DNA of 10,345 nt from Desulfarculus sp. (GTDB taxonomy: Bacteria; Desulfobacterota; Desulfarculia; Desulfarculales; Desulfarculaceae). Where the stretch lies: contig JAIUYB010000041.1 of NCBI GenBank assembly GCA_020216625.1, positions 1 to 10,345 of the forward strand, written 5' to 3'. The notes under the pieces were generated by a model, which ran no database searches, was not told where the DNA came from, and saw only the letters and a list, made by a program, of their open reading frames with translations. Position numbers and translations under genes: made by a program. Of this stretch, positions 1-6,523 are shown piece by piece. Each line of letters starts with the position of its first letter. Within the stretch, counting starts at the first letter, position 1.

Positions 1-2
1 AG

Positions 3-1442
3 GTTTGGCCCCTGGCCCGGGTGGGCGGATTGGCGGAGGTGTCCCACGATCTGCCCCTGGCCCTAGCCAAACGCGGCCATCGCATCTCGGTGGTCACCCC
101 CCATTGCCGGCTGGCGGCCGATGTCGCCGCCCGCCTGGAGCGGATGGACCTGACCCTGGAGGTTCCGGTCTCCTGGCGCCGCCACCGGGCGGAGGTGCAC
201 CGTCTGCCGGCCGGCCCCGGGGTCGATATCTACCTGATTGGCCACGAGCACCTTTTCGACCGCGAGGGGCTCTACGGCAACGCCTACGGCGACTACGAGG
301 ACAACGCCGAACGCTTCATCTTCTTCAGCCGGGCCGCCATGGAGCTGGCCCTGGCCCTGGGCCAGCCGGTGGATCTGATCCACTGCCACGACTGGACCAC
401 CGGGCTGATTCCCCTCTATCTGCGGGCCATCTACGGTCAGGAGCCATTGCTCAAGCAGGCCGGCACCGTGATGACGGTCCACAACCTGGGCACCCAGGGC
501 ATCTTCTGGCACTACGACATGCCCCTGACCGGCCTGGGTTGGGAATACTTCACCCCGGAGGCCATCGAGTTCTACGGCAAGATCAATTTCCTGAAGGCCG
601 GGCTGGTCTTCGCCGACATGATCACCACCGTCAGCCCCACCTACGCCAAGGAGATTCTGACCCCGGAGATGGGCTTCGGCCTGGAGGGGGTGCTCCAAGC
701 CCGGCGTGAGCGTCTGGTGGCGGTGACCAACGGCATCGATCACCAGACCTGGGATCCCAGCCGCGATCCCCACCTGGCGGCCACCTACGGCCCCGACAAC
801 CTGGCTCCCAAGCTCCGCTGCGGCGAACAGGCCCGTCAAGTGATGGGCCTGGCCCCGGGCAATGGCCGCCCGCTGGCCTGCTTCATCGGCCGGCTGGTGG
901 ACCGCCGGGGCATGGACCTGCTGGCCTCCAGCCTGGAGACCATCCTGGAGATGGGCCTGGACCTGGCGGTGATGGGTTATGGCGAGGACCGCTACCACGC
1001 CCTTTTGCAGGATCTGCGCCGGCGCAACCCCGAGCGCCTGGGCGTGTTCGTGGGCTACGAGATGGATCTGGCCCACCAACTGGTGGCCGGCAGCGACATG
1101 CTGCTGATGCCCAGCCGCTACGAACCCTGCGGCTTGCATCAACTGCACGCCATGCGGTATGGCACGGTGCCGGTGGTCCGGGCCACCGGTGGGCTGGAGG
1201 ACACCGTCACCGACCAGCGCCCCGATCAGCCCGGTCAAGGCTTCAAATTCACCGCCTATGACCAGCCCTCCTTCCTGGAGGCGCTGCACCGCGCCCTGGA
1301 GGCCTACCGTCAGCCCGCATTGTGGCGCGAGCTGATGCTGCGCGGCATGGCCCAGGACTATTCCTGGGACAAGGCCACGCCGGTCTATGACGAGATCTAC
1401 CAGCGGGCCCGGGCCATAAGCCAGGCCCAGACCGACGCCTGA
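3..1442 (+). CDS. glgA: Glycogen synthase, GT5 family (5' end cut by window)
   Basis: Transfers glucose from a nucleotide sugar (normally ADP-glucose) to the non-reducing end of an alpha-1,4-glucan in the cytoplasm. The frame is open from the left edge and 479 residues are visible. The start lies outside the window: the family's N-terminal nucleotide-sugar loop is already here as RVGGLAEV (bases 18-41), so only about ten residues are missing. The GTG at base 21 lies inside this motif and is not the start. Other family marks are HNLGTQG, VTNGIDHQTWDP, GRLVDRRGMDLL and the catalytic-loop RYEPCGLHQL, whose Glu codon is 1122-1124, followed by RATGGLEDTV. The overall length fits bacterial GlgA. 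Oddly, the lysine of the KxGGL loop is Arg (18-20) and the lysine of the usual QKG motif is also Arg (906-908). Identification as a GT5 glycogen/starch synthase is secure; the donor sugar is less certain because of these two changes. Confidence 0.93.
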   Translation, partial: VWPLARVGGLAEVSHDLPLALAKRGHRISVVTPHCRLAADVAARLERMDLTLEVPVSWRRHRAEVHRLPAGPGVDIYLIGHEHLFDREGLYGNAYGDYEDNAERFIFFSRAAMELALALGQPVDLIHCHDWTTGLIPLYLRAIYGQEPLLKQAGTVMTVHNLGTQGIFWHYDMPLTGLGWEYFTPEAIEFYGKINFLKAGLVFADMITTVSPTYAKEILTPEMGFGLEGVLQARRERLVAVTNGIDHQTWDPSRDPHLAATYGPDNLAPKLRCGEQARQVMGLAPGNGRPLACFIGRLVDRRGMDLLASSLETILEMGLDLAVMGYGEDRYHALLQDLRRRNPERLGVFVGYEMDLAHQLVAGSDMLLMPSRYEPCGLHQLHAMRYGTVPVVRATGGLEDTVTDQRPDQPGQGFKFTAYDQPSFLEALHRALEAYRQPALWRELMLRGMAQDYSWDKATPVYDEIYQRARAISQAQTDA

Positions 1443-1447
1443 TCGCC

Positions 1448-3802
1448 ATGTCGCTGGACAGCCACTTCGAAGTCCTGGCCCATGTGGTGGAGATCGCCAA
1501 CTCCACCGTGGACGTGGGCGAGCGTCTGGACACCATCTTAGGAGTGCTGCACAGCCATTACCAATCACGCCAGAGCGTCCTGTTCATCCAGGAATCAGCC
1601 CGCAGCAGCCTGGTCAAGGCCAATTCCTGGCCCAAGGACCAGCCCGCCGCCGATCTGCTGCCCCAGGAGTTCGGTCAGGGCCGGGTGGGCGAGGTGGCCC
1701 TGCGACGCGAGCCCCAACTGGTGCGGGTGCCGCCCAAATGCGGCGACCAGGTGCTGGAGAACCTCTGCGTCCCCGGAGAGTTGGCCGCTCTGCTGCCGGT
1801 GATGGACGACAACCGTCTCTATGGCGTGCTGCTCTTGATCTTTCCGGCCCAGCGCAGCCTGCCCGACGGCGACCTGCGCCTGTTGCAGATGATCTGCCGC
1901 GAAATGGCCGGCAGCATCCGCAATTCGCGCCTATACCTGGAATCCAAGAAGCGCATCGCCGAGTTGAACGTGCTCTCCGACCTGGGCCGGGCGGCGGTCT
2001 CCACCATCGAGCTGGATGAGTTGCTGAACGTGGTGGTGGGCATCTGCGCCAAGCTTTTGGTGGCCAAGGGCGGCTTGATCAGCGTTTTCGGCAACAACAG
2101 CGATCGCCGCGCCTTGAGGGCCACCTTCGGTCAGATTCCGGCCGGGTGCCTGGGCGAGCAGGGCTGCCGCGACTACTGCGCCATCAAGGCCGACCAACGC
2201 GAGGGTGGGACCTGCCCGGCCGCGGAGGTCGACGACGGCCAGGGCCCCCGCCAGGGGCTGTGCGTGCCCCTGACCTTCAAGGGCCACTACGAAGGTCACC
2301 TCTGCGTCTTCGACAAGATGGTGCTGGAGGCCGGCCAGCAGCCCGGCTTTGGCCCCGACGAGCGCAATCTTTTGGCCACCATGGCTTCCATGGTCTCCCC
2401 GGCCCTGGAAAACGCCCTGACCTTCCAGAAGGTCGAGGACCTGGCCCAGCGCAACGAGGAAATGGTCGGCGACCTGGCCACGTTGTTCGAGGTCAGCACG
2501 GTGTTGATGACCACGGTGGACTTCAATCTCACGGTGGCCATCATCCTGCGGGCGGTGGTGCACCCCGCCGGCCTGGACCACGACCGGGTGGTGCTCTTTT
2601 TGGCCGACGAGGAGCGGCAGACCATGAGACCCCTGGCCGAGACCACCAAGGCCAGCCTGGGCCCTTTGCCCAAGGAGCTTACCCAGTCCCTGAACGAGCT
2701 GCGGGAGCAGCGCGGTCTGCGGCCGGAGCTGAGCGATCCCGCCCTGGCCGGCCTGGAATTCAGCCTGAGCGAGGCCGAGCGGGCCATGGACTTCAACGTA
2801 CCGGATCGGCGGGCGATGTTGGTGGAAGACCCTGCCCGCGCCCCCCAACTGCGCCCGGAGGTGGTCAAGGCCATGGGCCCCCATCCCCTGGCCATCGTGC
2901 CCATGTTCGCCAAGAACAAAGTGGTGGGGGCGTTGTTGGTCAATAACGCGGTCAGCGGTCGGCCGATTGTCGAGCGCGACCTCAAGCTCTTGGGCATGCT
3001 GGCCAACCAGGGCGGTTTGGCGGTGGAGGCCAGCCGGCTCTACCACAATCTGGAGAGCGCCAACCGGGAGCTGGCCCAGATGCGCAACCGTCTGCTGGAG
3101 GCGGATAAGCTGGCCGCCCTGGGCGAGGTGGCGGCCGGGGTGGCCCACGAGATCCGCAACCCCCTGGTCAGCATCGGGGGCTTCACCCGCCGCATCCGCA
3201 AGAAGGTCGGCGACGAGTCCAACATCACCCCCTACCTGGACGTGATCATCGAGGAGGTCAGCCGGCTGGAGCGCACCCTCAACGAGATGCTGGACTTCTC
3301 CACCGACGCCCGCAACCACTTCGAGGAGCACGACCTGAACCTGATCATGGATTCCGCCCTGGAGTTCATGGCTCGGGAGGTGGAGGAGGGCGGGGTGAGC
3401 ATCAGCCGGCGCTACGGCAAGGATCTTCCCCGGGTGTTTTGCGACGAGCGCCAGATCAAGCACGTCTTCCTGAACATCTTCCTGAACGCCTTGCAGGCCA
3501 TGGCCGGGCGGCCAGTCAAGCAGTTGACCCTGCGCACCTTCGCCGTGGTGAGGGAGGGCAAGCAGTTCGTGGCCGGGGAGGTCTCCGACACCGGTGGCGG
3601 CATCGCCATGGAAGTGATTCACAACATCTTCAATCCCTTCTTCACCACCAAGGATAGCGGGTCCGGTCTGGGGCTCTCCATCGTCCACAAGATCGTGACC
3701 CGCCATTTCGGCCAGGTGGAGCTGCACAACCGCGAGGGCGAGGGGGCCAGCTTCCTGGTCACCCTGCCGGCGGCCGAGGAGGGCCGGGCCTACCTGAAAT
3801 AG
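1448..3802 (+). CDS. Soluble sensor histidine kinase with three GAF domains
   Basis: Cytoplasmic two-component kinase of 784 residues. No signal peptide or membrane segment is visible. Approximate order: GAF1 (25-160), helical linker, GAF2 (178-330), GAF3 (345-530), coiled coil (530-557), HisKA, then HATPase_c. The phospho-acceptor is His567 in VAHEIRNPL. The ATP-binding site shows the N box (NIFLNALQ, Asn680), G1 (Asp714 in DTGGGI), the F box (NPFFTTK) and G2 (GSGLGL, 738-743). All catalytic elements are intact, so an active kinase is expected. GAF2 carries a cysteine cluster (C234, C240, C244, C256, C272) that could bind a metal or respond to redox; this is inference. It starts 5 bp after glgA with no convincing ribosome-binding site, suggesting translational coupling. 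No response regulator is in the window, so the partner and signal are unknown. Confidence 0.92.
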   Translation: MSLDSHFEVLAHVVEIANSTVDVGERLDTILGVLHSHYQSRQSVLFIQESARSSLVKANSWPKDQPAADLLPQEFGQGRVGEVALRREPQLVRVPPKCGDQVLENLCVPGELAALLPVMDDNRLYGVLLLIFPAQRSLPDGDLRLLQMICREMAGSIRNSRLYLESKKRIAELNVLSDLGRAAVSTIELDELLNVVVGICAKLLVAKGGLISVFGNNSDRRALRATFGQIPAGCLGEQGCRDYCAIKADQREGGTCPAAEVDDGQGPRQGLCVPLTFKGHYEGHLCVFDKMVLEAGQQPGFGPDERNLLATMASMVSPALENALTFQKVEDLAQRNEEMVGDLATLFEVSTVLMTTVDFNLTVAIILRAVVHPAGLDHDRVVLFLADEERQTMRPLAETTKASLGPLPKELTQSLNELREQRGLRPELSDPALAGLEFSLSEAERAMDFNVPDRRAMLVEDPARAPQLRPEVVKAMGPHPLAIVPMFAKNKVVGALLVNNAVSGRPIVERDLKLLGMLANQGGLAVEASRLYHNLESANRELAQMRNRLLEADKLAALGEVAAGVAHEIRNPLVSIGGFTRRIRKKVGDESNITPYLDVIIEEVSRLERTLNEMLDFSTDARNHFEEHDLNLIMDSALEFMAREVEEGGVSISRRYGKDLPRVFCDERQIKHVFLNIFLNALQAMAGRPVKQLTLRTFAVVREGKQFVAGEVSDTGGGIAMEVIHNIFNPFFTTKDSGSGLGLSIVHKIVTRHFGQVELHNREGEGASFLVTLPAAEEGRAYLK

Positions 3803-3820
3803 GCGGGCCGGGGCGAGGTC

Positions 3821-4360
3821 ATGGGCGAACTGGTCAACCTTTGGGACACCCGCCGACGGCGGGCGGCGGCCCAGGCCTTCGGGCGCTGGGAGCAAAAAGT
3901 GGGCTATCGCCCCCAGGCCGAGACCCGTTTCAGCGATTTGCCCGACCCGGTCCTGGCGCTGCTGGCCGAGTTGGGCCACGAGGCCACCCTGGCTCTCTAC
4001 GACGTGGTGCTGGGGGTGCGGGGCTGGGGCGCGGGCGAGCGCTTTTCCTACCTGGAGGCCAAGCCCAAGGTCGAGGCTCTGGACGCCTTCCTGTTCTTGG
4101 CCGACCAGGTGCGCTTCGATCTGATGCGTCGCCTGGGCTGGGTGCGGGGGGTGGCGGCCGAGGCCTACCCCATCGTGGACCTGGCCATGCGTCCGCTGGA
4201 GATCCAGGCCGAGTTCTCGCCCCTGGTGCCGGAGCTGACCCGCTCCTATGGCCGCTACAGCGACCTTGAGCGCCGCCTGGCCATCGAGCCGGCGGCGGTG
4301 GTGCGTTCGCTGATCCCCGAGGCGCTGCTGGTCTTCCGCCGTCTGTGCCGCCAGGGCTGA
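3821..4360 (+). CDS. Uncharacterised soluble 179-residue protein
   Basis: I do not recognise this family. It begins 18 bp after the kinase stop in the same direction, so it is probably the last gene of the glgA-kinase operon. The upstream sequence GGGGCGAGG gives only a weak ribosome-binding site. The protein is rich in Arg, Leu, Ala and Glu, appears largely alpha-helical, and lacks a signal peptide, membrane segment or metal-binding Cys/His pattern. Its only cysteine is near the C-terminus. Segments that look conserved in style are SDLPDPVLALLAELGHEATL, FSYLEAKPKVEALDAFLFLA and DLMRRLGWV. Codon use matches its neighbours, and the frame ends cleanly at a TGA, which supports a real gene. It could be a partner or regulator of the kinase or of glycogen synthesis, but only the gene order hints at this. 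Confidence 0.75.
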   Translation: MGELVNLWDTRRRRAAAQAFGRWEQKVGYRPQAETRFSDLPDPVLALLAELGHEATLALYDVVLGVRGWGAGERFSYLEAKPKVEALDAFLFLADQVRFDLMRRLGWVRGVAAEAYPIVDLAMRPLEIQAEFSPLVPELTRSYGRYSDLERRLAIEPAAVVRSLIPEALLVFRRLCRQG

Positions 4361-4376
4361 CGCCTCGGCGGGTGCA

Positions 4377-4420
4377 TACCGAGCTATTCCCAGCCATCCC
4401 CTAGTGCATTCGGTAACTAG
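4377..4420. repeat. Nested inverted repeats upstream of TTGACA box
   Basis: TACCGA (4377-4382) is mirrored by TCGGTA (4410-4415). CTAGT (4401-4405) is mirrored by ACTAG (4416-4420). GTGCAT also occurs twice as a direct repeat (4372 and 4404), 32 bp apart, close to three helical turns. The group sits directly 5' of a TTGACA hexamer, which is a plausible place for a regulator site. The arms are short, so chance occurrence cannot be excluded. Confidence 0.35.
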
Positions 4421-4424
4421 CGGC

Positions 4425-4454
4425 TTGACACCTTCTCGCCAGGCTGCTAAGGAT
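4425..4454 (+). promoter_or_regulatory. Candidate promoter for the HdrD-like gene
   Basis: A perfect -35 hexamer TTGACA (4425-4430) is followed by a weak -10: AAGGAT (4449-4454) at 18-bp spacing, or TAAGGA at 17. The poor -10 suggests a need for an activator, or else a chance TTGACA. The 187-bp gap and the change of function from the upstream operon support a promoter somewhere here. Confidence 0.4.
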
Positions 4455-4485
4455 GTTGCGGCGACCCGTACAACCCAGCACGCGT

Positions 4486-4514
4486 GGCCGGGGCCCCCTG
4501 GGGGAGACCCCGCC
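4486..4514 (+). other. GC-rich hairpin in the leader of the HdrD-like gene
   Basis: GGC-c-GGGG (4486-4493) can pair with CCCC-GCC (4508-4514). The enclosed CCCCC-T-GGGGG (4494-4504) can fold on itself. The structure ends 17 nt before the ribosome-binding site. No U-run follows, so it is not an obvious terminator. It may be a stabilising or attenuating leader element. Confidence 0.35.
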
Positions 4515-4531
4515 TGAATGCCATTATTGAC

Positions 4532-4537
4532 AAGGAG
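4532..4537 (+). promoter_or_regulatory. Ribosome-binding site setting the HdrD-like start
   Basis: AAGGAG lies 10 nt before the ATG at 4548. This favours that ATG over the in-frame ATG at 4518, which has no such site, and over the out-of-frame ATG at 4540. Confidence 0.7.
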
Positions 4538-4547
4538 TTATGCTGCC

Positions 4548-5690
4548 ATGTCCGTCACGCCCTTCTTGGAGGTCTCCCAGGCCATCGCCGCCATGGGAAG
4601 CGACACTCTCTATCAGTGCATGCAATGCGGCCTCTGCTCCGGCCTGTGCCCCTGGCCCGCGGTGGATTCGCCCTTCCGCACCCGCAACCTGATCCGCATG
4701 GGCCAGATGGGCCTGGAGGGCTTCGAGTCCGACGAGATCCTCTACGCCTGCACCACCTGCCGGCTGTGCGTGGAAAACTGCCCCCGCGGCGTGGCCATCA
4801 TCGACGTGGTCCGGGCCATGCGCGCCATGATCGCCGAGAGCGGCGGCGGCCCCCAGATGCTGCGCACCATCATGGGCTCCATCCACTCCAAGGGCAATCC
4901 CTGGTCCGAGGACCGCGACAAGCGCGAGAAATGGACCGAGGGCCAGGACGTGCCCCGCTTCGAGGCCGGCACCGAATACTTCCTCAGCGTCTGCTGCACC
5001 TCGGCCTACGACCCCCGCTCCCAGGCCATCGCCCGCGCCCTGAACAAGGTGCTCAAGGCGGCCGGCGTCAGCTTCGGCATCATCGGCAACGAGGAATCCT
5101 GCTGCGGCGAGACCCTGCGCAAGATGGGCGACGAGGAGCAGTTCGGCGGCCTGGTGCAGAAGAACATCGAGCTGTTCCAGGGCAAGGGGGTCAAGAAGAT
5201 CATCACCACCAGCCCCCACTGCTACGCCACCTTCACCCAGGAGTACCCCGAGTTCGGCGGCGAGTTCGAGGTGGTGCACTACACCCAGCTCTTGGAGCAA
5301 TTGGCGGCCGAGGGCAAGCTGAAGTTCAGCAAGCCCCTGGGCAAGAAGGCCATCTACCACGACCCCTGCTACCTGGGCCGCCACACCAAGGTCTACGACG
5401 CCCCCCGCGCCTTGCTCAAGGCCATGGGCGCCGAGGTGATGGAGTTCGACCGCTGCCGCAACCTCTCCATGTGCTGCGGCGGCGGTGGCGGACGGCTGTG
5501 GATGGAGGCCGAGCCCGAGCAGCGCTTCAGCACCCACAAGATCCGCGAGGCCGACGCCAAGGGCGCCCAGGTGCTGGCCACCGCCTGCCCCTACTGCATC
5601 AACATGTTCACCGACAGCGCCAAGGGCGAGAATCTCGATGAGAAGATCGCGGTGATGGACCTGGCCGAGATGGCGGCCGAGTGCCTGTAG
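4548..5690 (+). CDS. HdrD-like (Fe-S) protein: two [4Fe-4S] ferredoxin motifs plus two CCG domains
   Basis: Soluble 380-residue electron-transfer protein related to heterodisulfide reductase HdrD, GlpC and the DsrK/TmcB-type subunits. The N-terminal part has two ferredoxin motifs: C24, C27, C30, C34-Pro and C68, C71, C74, C78-Pro. The C-terminal part has two CCG domains, which in HdrB/HdrD ligate an unusual catalytic [4Fe-4S] cluster. CCG1 reads C150-x34-C185C186-x35-S222-P-H-C225. CCG2 reads C274-x34-C309C310-x36-C347-P-Y-C350, with a GGGGG run after the CC pair. CCG1 therefore has Ser where the first Cys of CxxC is expected, while CCG2 is complete. No membrane helix, flavin domain, ETF or dehydrogenase partner is adjacent, so the electron donor and acceptor cannot be read from context. 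It is followed by a strong terminator and is likely monocistronic. The family is secure; the exact reaction is open. Confidence 0.88.
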   Translation: MSVTPFLEVSQAIAAMGSDTLYQCMQCGLCSGLCPWPAVDSPFRTRNLIRMGQMGLEGFESDEILYACTTCRLCVENCPRGVAIIDVVRAMRAMIAESGGGPQMLRTIMGSIHSKGNPWSEDRDKREKWTEGQDVPRFEAGTEYFLSVCCTSAYDPRSQAIARALNKVLKAAGVSFGIIGNEESCCGETLRKMGDEEQFGGLVQKNIELFQGKGVKKIITTSPHCYATFTQEYPEFGGEFEVVHYTQLLEQLAAEGKLKFSKPLGKKAIYHDPCYLGRHTKVYDAPRALLKAMGAEVMEFDRCRNLSMCCGGGGGRLWMEAEPEQRFSTHKIREADAKGAQVLATACPYCINMFTDSAKGENLDEKIAVMDLAEMAAECL

Positions 5691-5712
5691 CCTGATCCAG
5701 CCGGAAAAAACG

Positions 5713-5738
5713 CGCCCCCGGGGTTGTCCCCGGGGGCG
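5713..5738. terminator. Bidirectional intrinsic terminator
   Basis: A perfect 11-bp stem CGCCCCCGGGG (5713-5723) / CCCCGGGGGCG (5728-5738) closes a TTGT loop. On the + strand it is followed by TTCATTT; on the - strand by CG and then six T (5710-5705). It lies 22 nt past the HdrD-like stop and 25 nt past the hemerythrin stop, so it can end both convergent transcripts. Confidence 0.9.
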
Positions 5739-5763
5739 TTCATTTGTGGTCCAGGCATTTCAA

Positions 5764-6171
5764 CTAGCGCACGCCCTTGCCCTTCAAGAAAGGCGCGTAT
5801 TGCTGGTCCACGCCCAGGATGTGGCCCGAGAGCCAATCTTTCAAAAAATTGGCCACCTTCAAGGTCAACGCGGCCTTGCCGGACTGGAACTGCGCCTGCA
5901 GCTCCGCCACCTGGCCGGTCAGCTTGTCGTGCTCGACCTTGTGGGCGGCCAGGCCGGGATAGCCAAACTGGCTCATCAGGGCCTCCTCGGCGGCGAAGTG
6001 GGTGCGGGTGTAATCCACCAGGCCCGTCAGCACCTTTCCCAGCACCTCCTGGCCAGAGCCGTCCTTCATGGCATCGTAAAGGGCGTTGACCATGGCCACC
6101 AGCTTCTGGTGCTGTTGGTCCACCTTGCTGATTCCAGTTTCCAGCCTGTCGCTCCAGTTGATGAAGGCCAT
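5764..6171 (-). CDS. Bacteriohemerythrin (non-heme di-iron O2-binding protein)
   Basis: Cytoplasmic four-helix protein of 135 residues that binds O2 at a di-iron site. Family roles include oxygen storage, delivery or sensing, and some members also bind NO. All seven iron ligands are present, numbered from the ATG at 6171: His21, His58, Glu62 (HFAAE), His77, His81 (HKVEH), His117 and Asp122 (HILGVD). The opening MAFINWSDRLETGI is the usual N-terminus of the family. An in-frame ATG three codons earlier (6180) exists, but it lies only 1 nt from the AAGGA ribosome-binding site, whereas the 6171 ATG is 10 nt away, so 6171 is preferred. It is transcribed alone, convergent with the HdrD-like gene and divergent from the GAF protein. 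A palindrome overlaps its likely promoter. No sensor domain is fused to it. Confidence 0.94.
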   Translation of the reverse strand: MAFINWSDRLETGISKVDQQHQKLVAMVNALYDAMKDGSGQEVLGKVLTGLVDYTRTHFAAEEALMSQFGYPGLAAHKVEHDKLTGQVAELQAQFQSGKAALTLKVANFLKDWLSGHILGVDQQYAPFLKGKGVR

Positions 6172-6181
6172 CGTGCTCATT

Positions 6182-6186
6182 TCCTT
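6182..6186 (-). promoter_or_regulatory. Ribosome-binding site of the hemerythrin gene
   Basis: AAGGA (read on the - strand) is 1 nt from the ATG at 6180 and 10 nt from the ATG at 6171. The spacing supports the downstream start. Confidence 0.55.
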
Positions 6187-6235
6187 TCATATCCCTGGGT
6201 TGCGTTAGGGGCGTCACGCCTCGCTGTTGGTAGAA

Positions 6236-6250
6236 ATGATTCCTAATCAT
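6236..6250. promoter_or_regulatory. 15-bp palindrome, candidate operator of hemerythrin
   Basis: ATGATT-CCT-AATCAT is a perfect 6-3-6 inverted repeat, AT-rich within GC-rich DNA. It covers a possible -10 box of the hemerythrin promoter on the - strand. The half-sites loosely recall FNR/CRP-type or Fur-type sites, but the spacing matches neither consensus, so the regulator is unknown. Confidence 0.5.
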
Positions 6251-6264
6251 ATCACAATCCGCAA
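6236..6264 (-). promoter_or_regulatory. Candidate hemerythrin promoter
   Basis: On the - strand TTGCGG (6264-6259) and AATCAT (6241-6236) are separated by 17 bp. An alternative -10 is TATGAT (6251-6246), without a good -35 in register. Both options overlap the 15-bp palindrome. The weak -35 is consistent with a regulated promoter. Confidence 0.4.
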
Positions 6265-6305
6265 CCCCTCACCGCCCGCTAGGGGTAAATGACACACGGC
6301 GGAGC

Positions 6306-6335
6306 TTGACCAGAATCATGGAGCAAAGGGATAAT
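6306..6335 (+). promoter_or_regulatory. Sigma70-type promoter for the GAF gene
   Basis: TTGACC (6306-6311, 5 of 6 consensus) and GATAAT (6330-6335, 5 of 6) are spaced by 18 bp in an AT-rich patch. Transcription would begin near 6342, giving an untranslated leader of about 180 nt. Confidence 0.65.
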
Positions 6336-6417
6336 AAAAAATAGGATATGCACCCGACTCGCCGTTGGTGTCCGGCCGCTGGCGGCCAAACAGAGTCCCG
6401 CCTCACTTTTCGCGCCC

Positions 6418-6438
6418 TTGGTCCGGCCCCTGGACCAA
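6418..6438 (+). other. Hairpin in the GAF gene leader
   Basis: TTGGTCC (6418-6424) pairs perfectly with GGACCAA (6432-6438) around a 7-nt loop. A second possible stem, GGCCG/CGGCC with a 4-nt loop, lies at 6374-6387. Both fall inside the predicted leader. No U-run follows. Confidence 0.4.
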
Positions 6439-6523
6439 TCCGCGCCCACGCTTCCACCCGGATCGCGCATCCTCGCCGCCACCGCCTCGCCAGCGGGAAA
6501 CCCCTGGCCCAAAGGAGGCGACC

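Larger units (their letters stand above)
6181..6523. other. 343-bp divergent intergenic region
   Basis: This gap separates the hemerythrin gene (- strand) from the GAF gene (+ strand). It holds an AT-rich core (about 6235-6350) with the palindrome and promoter candidates for both directions. A GC-rich leader of about 180 nt follows, before the GAF start. I find no convincing small gene here. The in-frame upstream codons of the GAF gene (from 6365) encode low-complexity Pro/Arg-rich sequence with no ribosome-binding site. Confidence 0.7.

Noticed and set aside
63..1568. 501-codon open frame on the - strand opposite glgA
   Set aside because: High-GC codon bias opens antisense frames. The sequence is low-complexity Gly/His/Gln-rich with no domain, and GlgA motifs cover the + strand.
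1931..3979. 682-codon open frame on the - strand opposite the kinase
   Set aside because: Composition is typical of an antisense shadow (Gly, Gln, His, Leu, Val), it spans two real + strand genes, and it has no recognisable motif.
4518..4547. Upstream ATG for the HdrD-like protein
   Set aside because: No ribosome-binding site precedes 4518. AAGGAG at 4532-4537 points to the ATG at 4548, and family N-termini start close to the first CxxC.
6236..6250. Fur box or FNR box
   Set aside because: The 6-3-6 spacing does not fit the Fur core (5-1-5) or the FNR site (TTGAT-N4-ATCAA), so no regulator is named.
6365..6523. Upstream in-frame extension of the GAF protein
   Set aside because: The extra residues are Pro/Arg-rich with no ribosome-binding site at 6365, while a full AAAGGAGG precedes the ATG at 6524.
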